Counted from the first letter of the stretch, positions 17,133 through 25,491 are shown. The stretch is DNA of 64,000 bases from Arthrobacter glacialis (GCF_002909445.1 NZ_PPXC01000005.1:282569-346568); one strand, 5' to 3'. Translations and numbers: made by a program. Notes: generated by a model not told the origin, from the letters alone.

Positions 17133-17825
17133 GTGAGTAATTCCAGCGACACCACTTCCCCCGCGCCCGAGAACTCAGCGTCCACCGAGGCGCCTGAATA
17201 TGTTGAACCGCACCACGAAGTGGGTGTTGGGCCGTGGGAAGGAGAGCTGCCGCAGGGGGACCATTGGGATCCGGAACTGTTGGCCGGGGGAGACCGCCGC
17301 AACGTGCTGGATCAGTACAGGTACTGGACCATGGAAGCCATTGTTGCCGAGCTGGACACCCGGCGCCATGACTTCCATGTGGCCATTGAAAACTGGCAGC
17401 ATGACATGAACATCGGCACAGTGGTGCGCACGGCCAATGCGTTCCTGGCCAAGGAAGTGCACATCATTGGCAAGCGCCGGTGGAACAAGCGTGGCGCCAT
17501 GGTCACCGACAGGTACCAGCACGTCCGCCACCACCCCACAGTTGCGGACTTTGTGGCCTGGGCGCAGGGTGAGGGCCTGGCCATCATCGGCATCGATATT
17601 TTCCCGGACTCGGAAAAGCTGGAGACTTACGAGCTTCCCCGGAACTGTGTTTTGGTGTTTGGCCAGGAAGGCCCAGGGCTGAGCGAGGAAGTTCACGCGG
17701 CGGCCCAAACCACGCTGTCCATTGAGCAATTTGGTTCCACCCGCTCCATCAACGCAGCGTCCGCGGCTGGCATCGCCATGCACGCTTGGGTGCGCCGACA
17801 CGTGTTTAACCAGCCCGTCTCCTAG
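17133..17825 (+). CDS. SpoU/TrmH-family RNA 2'-O-methyltransferase
   Basis: S-adenosylmethionine-dependent ribose methyltransferase of the trefoil-knot SPOUT class, 230 aa. The three family motifs are visible: NIGTVVRTANAFLAKEVHIIG (motif 1), VLVFGQEGPGLSEE (motif 2) and STRSINAASAAGIAMHAW (motif 3). A 65-residue acidic N-terminal extension precedes the domain. The start is GTG 17133, supported by a leaderless -10. The target (tRNA or rRNA position) cannot be read from the sequence. Confidence 0.9.
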   Translation: MSNSSDTTSPAPENSASTEAPEYVEPHHEVGVGPWEGELPQGDHWDPELLAGGDRRNVLDQYRYWTMEAIVAELDTRRHDFHVAIENWQHDMNIGTVVRTANAFLAKEVHIIGKRRWNKRGAMVTDRYQHVRHHPTVADFVAWAQGEGLAIIGIDIFPDSEKLETYELPRNCVLVFGQEGPGLSEEVHAAAQTTLSIEQFGSTRSINAASAAGIAMHAWVRRHVFNQPVS

Positions 17826-17887
17826 GTGGGCCGGGCCGGCGTCGTACGGCAAAAAATGTCCACAAGCTGGGCGGTAACTTCATCTTC

Positions 17888-17959
17888 TTCGACACCGTGA
17901 GCGCAATCGCTAAGATGGGAGAAGCCATGCGGGAGGCTGGCCTGTTGTCAGCCTCTTAG
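17888..17959 (+). promoter_or_regulatory. fba promoter and short leader with hairpin
   Basis: TTCGAC (17888-17893), 17 bases, then TAAGAT (17911-17916) make a good promoter for the aldolase gene. The leader contains GAGGCTG/CAGCCTC (17933-17939 with 17949-17955) as a hairpin and a 10-codon reading frame (ATG 17927 to TAG 17959). The frame may be chance; the promoter is the firmer call. Confidence 0.55.
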
Positions 17960-17985
17960 TACCGTTCAGCCCATAGGAGCTCTCA

Positions 17986-19008
17986 ATGCCCATTGCAACA
18001 CCGGACAAGTATGCCGAAATGATCGACCGCGCCAAGGCTGGCGGCTTCGCCTACCCGGCGGTCAACGTGACGTCATCCCAGACGCTCAATGCAACCCTGC
18101 AGGGCTTCGCCGACGCCGGCACCGACGGCATCATCCAGGTTTCAACAGGTGGAGCAGCCTACTGGTCCGGCGCCAGCGTCAAGGACATGGTTGCCGGTTC
18201 CTTGGCCTTCGCCGCGTTCGCACGCGAAGTTGCCAAGAATTACCCGATCAACGTGGCCCTGCACACCGATCACTGCCCCAAGGACAAGCTGGATGGCTTT
18301 GTGCTGCCCCTGCTGGAAGCTTCCGAGCGTGAAGTAGCCGCCGGCCGCGACCCCATCTTCAACTCCCACATGTGGGATGGTTCCGCCGAGACCCTCGAAG
18401 AGAACCTACGCATTGGCCGCGAACTGCTGGCCCGCACCCACGCAGCCAAGATGATCCTTGAAGTTGAGATTGGTGCTGTTGGCGGCGAGGAAGACGGCGT
18501 CGAGAACGCCATCAACGACAAGCTGTACTCCACCATTGAAGACGGCCTGGCCACTGTTGAAGCCCTGGGCTCCGGCGAGAACGGCCGTTACATCACGGCC
18601 TTGACCTTCGGCAACGTGCACGGCGTTTACAAGGCCGGCAACGTGAAGCTGCGCCCGGAGATCCTGAAGGAAATCCAGGCAGCTGTTGGCGCCAAGGTTG
18701 GCAAGGCTAGCCCGTTCGACTTGGTCTTCCACGGCGGTTCCGGCTCCTCCGACCAGGAAATTGCTGACGCTGTTGCTTACGGTGTCATCAAGATGAACAT
18801 CGACACGGACACCCAGTACGCGTACACGCGCCCCGTGGTTGACCACATGTTCTCCAACTACTCAGGCGTCCTGAAGGTTGATGGCGAAGTCGGCAACAAG
18901 AAGCTTTACGATCCCCGCGTCTGGGGAGCCTCGGCCGAAAAGGGCCTGGCAGCACGCGTTGTTGAAGCTGCTTCGCAGCTCGGCTCCGCAGGCAAGACGT
19001 TCAAGTAA
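17986..19008 (+). CDS. fba: Class II fructose-bisphosphate aldolase
   Basis: Zinc-dependent glycolytic/gluconeogenic aldolase, 340 aa, cleaving fructose 1,6-bisphosphate. Signatures seen are HTDHCPKDK (zinc and catalytic Asp region), NSHMWDGSAETLEENL, LEVEIGAVGGEEDG, FGNVHGVYK (zinc His) and FHGGSGSSDQEI (phosphate and zinc His). ATAGGAGCTCTCA precedes ATG 17986. The DUF3151-like gene starts on the very next base after the stop, so they are co-transcribed. Confidence 0.96.
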   Translation: MPIATPDKYAEMIDRAKAGGFAYPAVNVTSSQTLNATLQGFADAGTDGIIQVSTGGAAYWSGASVKDMVAGSLAFAAFAREVAKNYPINVALHTDHCPKDKLDGFVLPLLEASEREVAAGRDPIFNSHMWDGSAETLEENLRIGRELLARTHAAKMILEVEIGAVGGEEDGVENAINDKLYSTIEDGLATVEALGSGENGRYITALTFGNVHGVYKAGNVKLRPEILKEIQAAVGAKVGKASPFDLVFHGGSGSSDQEIADAVAYGVIKMNIDTDTQYAYTRPVVDHMFSNYSGVLKVDGEVGNKKLYDPRVWGASAEKGLAARVVEAASQLGSAGKTFK

Positions 19009-19434
19009 ATGTCTGACGATTTCCGCAAGAACCTCCTCGGCCCGGAGCCCACATTGCTCCCGGTCGAAGAAGATGTCCAGGCACGTTTGGATGCGGGGGA
19101 TGAGGCAGTGGATTTGGCTGCCGCCAATCCCACGTCCTCGCTTTTGTGGGCCATTTTGGCTGACGAGGCGTATGCGGAGGGACGGACCATTGAGTCCTAC
19201 GCGTATGCACGCACCGGTTACCACCGCGGCCTGGATTCGCTGCGCCGCAATGGCTGGCGCGGCACCGGCCCGGTGCCGTACGCCCACGAAGGCAACCGCG
19301 GTTTCCTGCGTGCGCTGTACGCGTTGGGTCGTGCAGCGGGAGCCATCGGCGAGTCCGATGAAGCAGCCCGCATTGCTACGTTCCTGAACGACTCCGATCC
19401 GCTGGCAACCGCCGCGATCGAGGCCGCTCTGTAG
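19009..19434 (+). CDS. DUF3151-family protein
   Basis: A 141-aa soluble, mostly helical protein. Its core WAILADEAYAEGRTIESYAYARTGYHRGLDSLRRNGWRG is what I associate with the actinobacterial DUF3151 family, which typically follows fba. The ATG at 19009 directly abuts the fba stop TAA, so translation is probably coupled. The repeat-like helices suggest a TPR-type fold. Function unknown; linkage to glycolysis is inferred from position only. Confidence 0.88.
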   Translation: MSDDFRKNLLGPEPTLLPVEEDVQARLDAGDEAVDLAAANPTSSLLWAILADEAYAEGRTIESYAYARTGYHRGLDSLRRNGWRGTGPVPYAHEGNRGFLRALYALGRAAGAIGESDEAARIATFLNDSDPLATAAIEAAL

Positions 19435-19454
19435 CGTTTCGGTTCAAGGCATCT

Positions 19455-19524
19455 AAAAATGCCACCGATCCCGCTTTATGCCACCGATATACCGGTGGCA
19501 TTTTGCGGGATCGGTGGCATTTTT
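19455..19524. terminator. Nested bidirectional terminator
   Basis: AAAAATGCCACCGATCCCGC (19455-19474) is perfectly complementary to 19505-19524, and inside it ATGCCACCG/CGGTGGCAT forms a second stem (about 19478-19501). The element separates convergent genes, with A/T ends suited to termination in both directions. TGCCACCGAT occurs twice directly and in inverted form, so alternative folds exist. Confidence 0.85.
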
Positions 19525-19561
19525 GTTTGGTGACTGCGGCAGCTCGCGTGAGGGACGGTGG

Positions 19562-20362
19562 TTAGTCCCAGATGTTGTCCCCGCGCAGTGTTGCGTCAAC
19601 GCCGCCGTCGATGTAGATGGTCTGCCCGGTGGTGTGCGTGTTTTCTACGCTTGTCAGCCAGGCGAGCAGCCGGGCCAGCACGATGGCCTCCGAATGGTAG
19701 TTCAACGGCATGGGCATGCTGTCATCAACCATCTTCCGGCCCTCTTCGGTGGCGAGCATCTTCTCGGTCATCGGCGAGATGACTGTGCCCGGGGCAACGG
19801 CGTTAAGCGGGATACCAGCCCCGGCCCACCGCTTGGTGATGGATTCGCGGCGCACCCAGCGGCTCAGGGCGCGCTTGCTGGAGGGGTAGTTCAAGTATCC
19901 GGAGCGGGGGCCCTCGGCGGCCAAAGCGGCGCCGATTTCCAAGGCTTTGGCTTCGTCTCCTGACAGCAGAGCCTCGACGAGTTCAGGAGAGTTGGTCTGC
20001 AGGGACGCAGCAGAGCTGACGACGGCGGCACGCGGCGCCGGGCTTTTGGCCAGGACGGGGGCCAGATACTCGAGGAATTCGGTGACGCCGAAGTAGTTGA
20101 CGCTTACTGTCAAGGGGATCGGTGCTGCGATACCGGCACAGGCGATGACGGCGTCAATGCTGCCCCCGGCCAAGTCGATGGCACTTTCGGCGGCGGACTT
20201 ACGGCCCGCAGCTGTGCTGAGGTCGGCTTCAACTTCGGCGCCCTTGAGGTCAACGCCGATAACTGTCTCGCCGCGTTCACGCAGCAGGGCAGCGGTTGAG
20301 GCGCCGATTCCAGATCCTGCGCCGGTGACAATGTACGTGCGGGGAGTGGTGGTGCTTGTCAT
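19562..20362 (-). CDS. Short-chain dehydrogenase/reductase
   Basis: NAD(P)-dependent classical SDR, 266 aa. Cofactor motif TGAGSGIGAS at the N terminus, VIACAGIA (NAG-like block), the catalytic Ser in VVSSAASL, and YPSSKRALSRW giving the YxxxK pair; APGTVISPMT follows. Asp38-like residue in VIGVDLKGAE suggests NAD preference. An unusual 25-residue segment lies between the Ser and the Tyr. The gene is 36 bases downstream of the MarR regulator and reads with it. 3-alpha-hydroxysteroid dehydrogenase-like SDRs look similar, but substrate is unknown. Confidence 0.9.
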   Translation of the reverse strand: MTSTTTPRTYIVTGAGSGIGASTAALLRERGETVIGVDLKGAEVEADLSTAAGRKSAAESAIDLAGGSIDAVIACAGIAAPIPLTVSVNYFGVTEFLEYLAPVLAKSPAPRAAVVSSAASLQTNSPELVEALLSGDEAKALEIGAALAAEGPRSGYLNYPSSKRALSRWVRRESITKRWAGAGIPLNAVAPGTVISPMTEKMLATEEGRKMVDDSMPMPLNYHSEAIVLARLLAWLTSVENTHTTGQTIYIDGGVDATLRGDNIWD

Positions 20363-20398
20363 ATCAAAACTCCTTGGGAGTTGTTGCTTGGATAAAAA

Positions 20399-20890
20399 TT
20401 AGGGCTTGTTGCCCAGCCGTGCGGACAACACGATGGTGGATTTCTCGAATTTCGCCAGGAGGCGCGTGAACTCTGCGCGGTCCGGTTCCGGCCAGCCGTC
20501 CAGGAGCTGGTCAACCAAACCATTGCCGGCCCGGACCAACGCAGCGGCAACTTTGTGACCGGCAGCGCTCAACTGCACCCGTTGCGCCCTGGCATCGGCG
20601 GGGTCGGCGACTCGCTCCACGAGGCCAGCGCTGGAAAGCCGGCCAACAATTTTGCTGATATTCGAGGCTCCGGTCACCATGCTGGTCGCCAGGTGGGAAG
20701 GTCGCAGTGGCCCGTTGTGCGAAAGCATGGTGATCATGGTGATGGCGCCTGGATCAAGGGCCACGCCTTCGCGTGCGGCCACTGCCGTGAGAAATTCCGG
20801 CGCCGTCCATTCGGCCAGCACGCGACTCAGTGAGGCGATGAGCGCGGCACTGTCAGCGGTGACTTGCGTGCTCTTGTCGTTGGAAAGCAC
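20399..20890 (-). CDS. MarR-family transcriptional regulator
   Basis: Winged-helix repressor, 163 aa. The recognition region LRPSHLATSMVTGASNISKIVGRLSSAGLVER, then the wing DARAQRVQLSAAG, are typical of MarR. The start is GTG 20890, with AAGGAGAAA directly upstream; the longer frame is not supported. A 27-bp dyad (20912-20938) overlapping its own -10 implies autoregulation. It also very likely controls the SDR gene that follows. Ligand probably a small aromatic or electrophile, as in the family; not visible. Confidence 0.9.
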   Translation of the reverse strand: MLSNDKSTQVTADSAALIASLSRVLAEWTAPEFLTAVAAREGVALDPGAITMITMLSHNGPLRPSHLATSMVTGASNISKIVGRLSSAGLVERVADPADARAQRVQLSAAGHKVAAALVRAGNGLVDQLLDGWPEPDRAEFTRLLAKFEKSTIVLSARLGNKP

Positions 20891-20911
20891 TTTTCTCCTT
20901 AAACGGCCATG

Positions 20912-20938
20912 GATATAATGTCCTGAAGACAGTATATC
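20912..20938. promoter_or_regulatory. MarR operator over the marR promoter
   Basis: GATATAATGTC (20912-20922), CTGAA, GACAGTATATC (20928-20938): arms match at 10 of 11 positions. The minus-strand -10 TATACT (20936-20931) is inside the right arm, so a bound dimer would block transcription of marR and the SDR gene. Confidence 0.75.
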
Positions 20939-21060
20939 GCTTAAGGTGTCGCAAGAACAGCACTGCTGTGCCATAGCGTTCTCGCAGCGGAAAACAATGC
21001 GGGGAGGCTCCGGCGTCGTCCACCCAGTGCGGTCAATGTGCGTGAGCTAGAGCATTCCGG

Positions 21061-21066
21061 TAAACT
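21061..21066 (+). promoter_or_regulatory. purA -10 box
   Basis: TAAACT fits TANNNT and would start transcription near 21073-21075, just before the structured leader. No clear -35 is visible. Confidence 0.5.
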
Positions 21067-21072
21067 CAGGAG

Positions 21073-21224
21073 GTAAGACCCCCTTGACTGACTGCCTTCT
21101 TCAGCAATTGCAGAGGAAGGCCGGTGGTTTCCAAGGGGCATTTTCGTGCCCGGACACTGCACGGTGGAACAACCACCGGCCTCTGCAGTGCCCGGCTCAA
21201 CTTATGAGCAAGGGGGAGGGTCCC
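21073..21224 (+). ncRNA. Structured 5' leader of purA, candidate riboswitch
   Basis: Helices seen by eye: an extended stem 21107-21129 with 21171-21189 (19 bp counting one wobble, with a 4-base bulge); a loop hairpin GGGCA/TGCCC (21136-21140, 21147-21151); and CCCCCTTG (21079-21086) perfectly complementary to CAAGGGGG (21209-21216), which covers half of the purA ribosome site GGGGGAGGG (21212-21220). The same CCCCTTG can instead pair with CAAGGGG in the hairpin loop (21132-21138). A further option is CACTGCA (21155-21161) with TGCAGTG (21184-21190). Mutually exclusive pairings around a ribosome site fit translational control. I do not recognise a known class. See findings. Confidence 0.6.
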
Positions 21225-22514
21225 ATGCCAGCAATCGTAATCGTCGGCGCCCAGTGGGGTGACGAAGGTAAAGGCAAGGCCACAGATCTTTTGGGTGGTT
21301 TGGTCGACTATGTAGTGAAGCCCAATGGTGGAAACAACGCCGGGCACACAGTGGTCGTAGGCGGTGAGAAGTATGAGCTCAAGCTCCTTCCTGCCGGAAT
21401 TTTGAGCCCCAACGCAACACCCATTATTGGCAATGGCTGTGTTGTGAATCTCGAGGCGTTGTTTGAGGAAATCGAGGGCCTTGAGGCCCGCGGCGCGGAC
21501 ACGTCCAAGCTGCGCATTTCCGCCAACGCCCACCTGGTGGCCCCGTACCACCAGGTATTGGACAAAGTCACTGAGCGTTTCCTGGGCAGCCGCGCCATTG
21601 GCACCACGGGCCGCGGCATTGGCCCGGCGTACATGGACAAGGTTGCCCGCCTGGGTATCCGGGTTCAGGACCTCTTTGACGAGTCGATCCTGCGCCAAAA
21701 GGTGGAAGGGTCCCTCAAGCAGAAGAACGAGCTGCTGGTGAAGGTCTACAACCGCCGCGCCGTGGAAGTTGACGAGGTGGTGGAGTACTTCCTGGCCTTC
21801 GCCGAGCGCGTGCGCCCCATGGTTATTGACGCAACGTTTGTGCTCAATGAGGCCCTTGATCGCGGCGAAGTAGTGCTCATGGAAGGCGGCCAGGCAACGT
21901 TCTTGGACGTTGACCACGGCACCTACCCGTTCGTGACCTCCTCCAACCCGACCGCCGGTGGCGCGTCAGTTGGTTCAGGCATTGGCCCCACCCGCATCAC
22001 CCGCGCCGTGGGGATCATCAAGGCTTACACCACGCGTGTTGGTGCCGGCCCGTTCCCCACGGAACTCTTCGATGACATGGGCCTGTACTTGCAGACCACC
22101 GGTGGCGAGTTTGGTGTGAACACCGGCCGCCCGCGTCGTTGTGGCTGGTACGACGCCGTCTTGGCTCGCCACGCTTCCCGCGTCAACGGCTTCACGGACT
22201 ACTTTGTCACCAAGCTTGACGTGCTGACAGGCATCGAGCAGATCCCCGTTTGTGTCGCTTACGACGTTGACGGTGTCCGCCACGATGAAATGCCCATGAC
22301 GCAGACCGAGTTCCACCACGCCAAGCCCATTTTCGAGTACTTCCCAGGCTGGACCGAGGACATCACCACGGCCCGCACCCTTGAAGACCTGCCCGAGAAT
22401 GCACGCAACTACGTGCTGGCGCTTGAAGCCATGTCCGGCACCCGGCTCTCGGCCATTGGTGTTGGCCCGGCCCGCGACCAGACCATCGTGCGCTACGACC
22501 TCATCAAGGACTAA
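21225..22514 (+). CDS. purA: Adenylosuccinate synthetase
   Basis: Purine biosynthesis enzyme, 429 aa: GTP-dependent conversion of IMP and aspartate to adenylosuccinate, the committed step to AMP. The N-terminal GTP loop GDEGKGK (12-18), [23 protein letters not shown] and the aspartate loop region near STTGRPRR-type sequence (here [13 protein letters not shown]) are present. The frame is open 47 codons further upstream, but the conserved [10 protein letters not shown] start and GGGGGAGGG 4 bases upstream fix ATG 21225. Upstream lies a structured leader, and a terminator follows at 22527-22579. Confidence 0.97.
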   Translation: MPAIVIVGAQWGDEGKGKATDLLGGLVDYVVKPNGGNNAGHTVVVGGEKYELKLLPAGILSPNATPIIGNGCVVNLEALFEEIEGLEARGADTSKLRISANAHLVAPYHQVLDKVTERFLGSRAIGTTGRGIGPAYMDKVARLGIRVQDLFDESILRQKVEGSLKQKNELLVKVYNRRAVEVDEVVEYFLAFAERVRPMVIDATFVLNEALDRGEVVLMEGGQATFLDVDHGTYPFVTSSNPTAGGASVGSGIGPTRITRAVGIIKAYTTRVGAGPFPTELFDDMGLYLQTTGGEFGVNTGRPRRCGWYDAVLARHASRVNGFTDYFVTKLDVLTGIEQIPVCVAYDVDGVRHDEMPMTQTEFHHAKPIFEYFPGWTEDITTARTLEDLPENARNYVLALEAMSGTRLSAIGVGPARDQTIVRYDLIKD

Positions 22515-22526
22515 TAGCCACAGCCA

Positions 22527-22579
22527 AAAAGGCGTGTTCGACGGACGGAACCCAAGTTCCGGCGTCGAACACGCCTTTT
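22527..22579 (+). terminator. purA terminator
   Basis: AAAAGGCGTGTTCGAC (22527-22542) is perfectly complementary to GTCGAACACGCCTTTT (22564-22579), with a further T-rich run GTTTTG. Symmetric A/T flanks. Confidence 0.9.
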
Positions 22580-22672
22580 GTTTTGCCCAGCTTTGCCACT
22601 CCCCGTGGTCTGCCGGGCACCAACACGACTAGGCTTGATGGCAGATGGTGTTGGCTGGTCGAAGGAGATGTC

Positions 22673-23479
22673 ATGAAGGTCAGCGTTGGGCAGTTCAATC
22701 CGGGCGGCGAAGTTGCACAGAACCTCGCCACCATGCGCCGACTCTGCGTTGCTGCGGCACAGGAGGGCAGCAAGCTGATCCTGTTTCCGGAAGAAGCCAT
22801 GTTCTCCGTGGGCCGGGTATCCGGGGACTTTGCCACGGCCGTTGACGCCCACTGGACCACCTTTGTACAGGGCATATCCATGATGGCCGCCGACGCCGGC
22901 ATTGCCGTCATTGCCGGCGGCTATGAATCCGGTGGGGAAGCGCGCCCCTACAACACCGTTGTGGCGGTGGATGACGACGGCGGGATCCTAGGCACATACC
23001 GCAAGCTGCACCTTTACGATGCGTTCTCCTACCAGGAATCGTCAAGGATCAAGCCCAGTGACCGCGGCATCACCGTGGTGGACATTGGTGGATTCAAGGT
23101 GGGCCTGATGACCTGCTATGACCTCCGATTCCCCGAGCTGGCCAGGTCCTTGGCCGTGGCCGGGGCGGAGCTGTTGTGCGTTTCGGCGGCCTGGTTCAAG
23201 GGCGAGCACAAGGTTGATCATTGGGAGACGCTGCTGAAGGCCCGCGCCATTGAAAACACGTGCTGGGTTGCCGCGGCTGGAACCTCCAGCGATCACTGCA
23301 TCGGCCATTCCGCGATCTTGGACCCCATGGGCATTCCGGCCGACTTCCTCAACGAAGAACCCGAAGGCATTGCCACAGCAGATGTCACGCACCGGCGACT
23401 AGAGGAAGTCCGCGAATTCCTGCCCGTTTTGCGCAACCGGCGTTTTGAAAGCAGCACATTGGTGGTCCCGGCGGGCTAA
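22673..23479 (+). CDS. Carbon-nitrogen hydrolase (nitrilase superfamily)
   Basis: Cytosolic amidase-like enzyme, 268 aa, normal for the family. The catalytic triad is visible: Glu in LFPEEAMF, Lys in YRKLHLYD and Cys in MTCYDLRFPELAR. Relatives include omega-amidase, N-carbamoyl-D-amino acid hydrolase and deaminated-glutathione amidase (Nit1); the MTCYDLRFPE block resembles the last group most. GAAGGAG precedes ATG 22673 by 5 bases; the upstream in-frame ATG lies in the purA terminator and is rejected. Substrate not certain. Confidence 0.9.
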   Translation: MKVSVGQFNPGGEVAQNLATMRRLCVAAAQEGSKLILFPEEAMFSVGRVSGDFATAVDAHWTTFVQGISMMAADAGIAVIAGGYESGGEARPYNTVVAVDDDGGILGTYRKLHLYDAFSYQESSRIKPSDRGITVVDIGGFKVGLMTCYDLRFPELARSLAVAGAELLCVSAAWFKGEHKVDHWETLLKARAIENTCWVAAAGTSSDHCIGHSAILDPMGIPADFLNEEPEGIATADVTHRRLEEVREFLPVLRNRRFESSTLVVPAG

Positions 23480-23539
23480 GTCACCGTTGACGAAAGATAT
23501 CGCTGTGATTAGTGTCGGGACTAAGGGCAGGAGGAAATC

Positions 23540-24031
23540 ATGAACGACTCCAAGATTTGGGCGGTGTTGGAAACCATGTTTCCAGTGGCGTTGGAAGACG
23601 TGCCGCTGGACGGGCAATGGCTCAAGCCACCGTTCGCCGATGACGCTGCCGGCCGGGCAGTTGTCTGCAATGATGGTGACTTTCAGTTTGTGGTGGTGGA
23701 CCGTACCAACGGATCGGTGCGCTACGTCTGCGAGGACGACGAATCACTCATAGCGTCGTCTCTGGAAACACTGCCAAAGATTGTGGCTGCCTGGGGCGCC
23801 ATTGACAGGGACACGGTGGGGCCCGAGGATGACGAGGACTTTTCAGCCGTCAAGAAGTCCTTTGAACAGCAACTGAAGGTGCTGGATCCGCCCGCTGCGG
23901 CGCCCAATGAATTCTGGGCCCTGTATGCCGAGGAACTCACCAGCGATGACTATGTGGATGTTGATGAGATCGAAGAAGACGACGACAGTGACTTCTTCGA
24001 AGAGGTGGAAGAAGTCCGCTCCGACGCTTAG
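23540..24031 (+). CDS. Acidic protein of unknown function
   Basis: A 163-aa strongly acidic soluble protein. The first 120 residues have alternating strand/helix character (FQFVVVDRTNGSVRYVCEDDE); the last 30 residues are almost all Asp/Glu (VDEIEEDDDSDFFEEVEE). AGGAGGAAATC precedes ATG 23540, a strong ribosome site. The middle resembles SUKH/SMI1-like small proteins, but this is a loose impression. No toxin gene is adjacent, so an immunity role is not supported. Confidence 0.7.
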   Translation: MNDSKIWAVLETMFPVALEDVPLDGQWLKPPFADDAAGRAVVCNDGDFQFVVVDRTNGSVRYVCEDDESLIASSLETLPKIVAAWGAIDRDTVGPEDDEDFSAVKKSFEQQLKVLDPPAAAPNEFWALYAEELTSDDYVDVDEIEEDDDSDFFEEVEEVRSDA

Positions 24032-24084
24032 TTCCCCGTGCGCGAACCGCCGTAACCTTCAGCCACATCTGCCCCCGCAGCCAC

Positions 24085-24090
24085 TAGGCT
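24085..24090 (+). promoter_or_regulatory. Leaderless -10 box of the CoA-binding protein gene
   Basis: TAGGCT, six bases, ATG 24097, with no ribosome-binding site. Confidence 0.6.
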
Positions 24091-24096
24091 CAAAGC

Positions 24097-24513
24097 ATGG
24101 CTCAGCTTAACGACCCAGACGTGATCCGCCGGCTCCTGACTACTCCGGGCCGGTGGGCGGTGGTGGGCCTGTCCAACAATCCGTTGCGCGCTGCTTTGGG
24201 TGTTTCCCATTTTCTCCAGCAGCATCTTGGCCAGGAGATCATCCCCGTGAGCCTGAAGGGCGACGACGTTCACGGCGCCAAGGGCTACACGAAGCTTTCC
24301 CTGGTCCCCGGAACCATTGACGTGGTGGATTGCTTCGTCAATTCCAGCAGGGTTGGTGCCGTGGTTGATGAGGCCATTGCCGTTGGTGCCAAGGCTGTCT
24401 GGCTGCAATTGGGAGTTGTGGATGAGCAAGCAGCGCAGCGCGCCCTGCTTGCCGGGCTAGATGTTGTCATGGATACCTGCCCCAAAATCGAGTCAGCAAA
24501 GCTGGGCCTCTAA
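24097..24513 (+). CDS. CoA-binding domain protein (YccU-like)
   Basis: A 138-aa Rossmann-fold protein of the stand-alone CoA-binding family. It shows WAVVGLSNNPLRAALGVSHFLQ at the nucleotide loop, the IIPVSLKG strand, IDVVDCFVNSSRVGAVVDEA and a conserved late MDTCPKIE block. Family members bind CoA or acyl-CoA, but most lack known activity. Leaderless promoter supports ATG 24097. The stop is 31 bases before the next gene's start. Confidence 0.88.
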   Translation: MAQLNDPDVIRRLLTTPGRWAVVGLSNNPLRAALGVSHFLQQHLGQEIIPVSLKGDDVHGAKGYTKLSLVPGTIDVVDCFVNSSRVGAVVDEAIAVGAKAVWLQLGVVDEQAAQRALLAGLDVVMDTCPKIESAKLGL

Positions 24514-24544
24514 GCCGCAAGCCCCGAATCCCAGGAAGAACTGT

Positions 24545-25474
24545 ATGCCTCGCCACCTTGACTATTCCCGCCACCAGGGCCGTTTGATTGCGCTTGTCAT
24601 TCTTGTACTGGCGCTTGCCCTCGTGGCAACAGGCGTCTGGTGGGTGACTACCATGCCTTCCAGGCAAGCCAGTGTCACACCAGCGGGTCCGGCCTCTTCA
24701 GATCCGGCCGCTTTAGCTACTGCCGCTTCGGGTACTGCCCAAAGCACCTCGGCGAAAAGTGCCACGCCAAGCCCAACCTCAGCTCCGGCGTCGCCCATGC
24801 CAACAACAGCCCCCACCATCAATCCGGCAACCGGGCGCGTTGACACCTTGGATGGACTCGTCCCGGACTATGTGCTGCCGCCCATTGAAAACGGCATGGT
24901 TCCTGTGCTGACAAAGGTTCCCACAGAGCAAAAAGTGGTTTTCTTGACCATTGACGACGGCGCTGTGAAGCGGGACTCGGACCTGGCCTTGTTGGAGAAA
25001 AACAGCATCAAGGCCTCACTTTTTCTGGCCAACACGTTCGTTGCCGGGGATCCGCAGTTCTACAAGAAATACACTCAGGCCGGGCATCTGATTGAGAATC
25101 ACACCATGAGCCACAACCTGGCCTTCATTCACCTGAGCTACGAACAGCAAAAAGCCGAAATTTGTGGCATGGCGGACTTTGCGGAACAGCAGTATGGGCG
25201 CCGTCCGGTGTTCTTTCGCCCGCCGGGCGGTCCCTACACGAACTCTGTCCGCCAGGCTGTGGCTGAATGCGGCATGAAAGCCGTGGTTGATTGGGAAACC
25301 AAGGCAAATTCCGGCGGAATGGACTATCAGGTGGGTGCTGGGCTGCGCCCCGGAGACATTGTGCTCATGCACTTCCGCCCGGAATTCCCGGCGGACCTTG
25401 ACGCATTCTTGAAGGCTCAAAAGGCTGCCGGGCTCAAGGTTGTGCTGCTGGAAGATTACCTGGCCACGAAGTAG
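24545..25474 (+). CDS. Membrane-anchored polysaccharide deacetylase
   Basis: NodB-homology (carbohydrate esterase 4) enzyme, 309 aa. Residues 14-35 are an uncleaved signal anchor; about 40-100 are an Ala/Ser/Thr/Pro-rich wall-spanning linker; the catalytic domain follows. Motif 1 reads TIDDG (general base Asp pair), motif 2 HTMSH (metal His residues), motif 3 RPPGG (usually RPPYG), and LMHFRPE stands at motif 5. It probably N-deacetylates peptidoglycan or another envelope glycan. AGGAAGAA precedes ATG 24545; the longer upstream frame overlaps the CoA-binding gene and is rejected. Confidence 0.9.
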   Translation: MPRHLDYSRHQGRLIALVILVLALALVATGVWWVTTMPSRQASVTPAGPASSDPAALATAASGTAQSTSAKSATPSPTSAPASPMPTTAPTINPATGRVDTLDGLVPDYVLPPIENGMVPVLTKVPTEQKVVFLTIDDGAVKRDSDLALLEKNSIKASLFLANTFVAGDPQFYKKYTQAGHLIENHTMSHNLAFIHLSYEQQKAEICGMADFAEQQYGRRPVFFRPPGGPYTNSVRQAVAECGMKAVVDWETKANSGGMDYQVGAGLRPGDIVLMHFRPEFPADLDAFLKAQKAAGLKVVLLEDYLATK

Positions 25475-25485
25475 TCGGCAGCAGG

Positions 25486-25491
25486 TAGCGT
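25486..25491 (+). promoter_or_regulatory. Leaderless -10 box of the DHFR-like gene
   Basis: TAGCGT, seven bases, ATG 25499; no Shine-Dalgarno. Confidence 0.55.

Noticed and set aside
21084-21224. 47-residue N-terminal extension of PurA from TTG 21084
   Set aside because: The conserved protein starts [10 protein letters not shown] at 21225 with a strong ribosome site; the extension has no homology-like features and the region folds as RNA.
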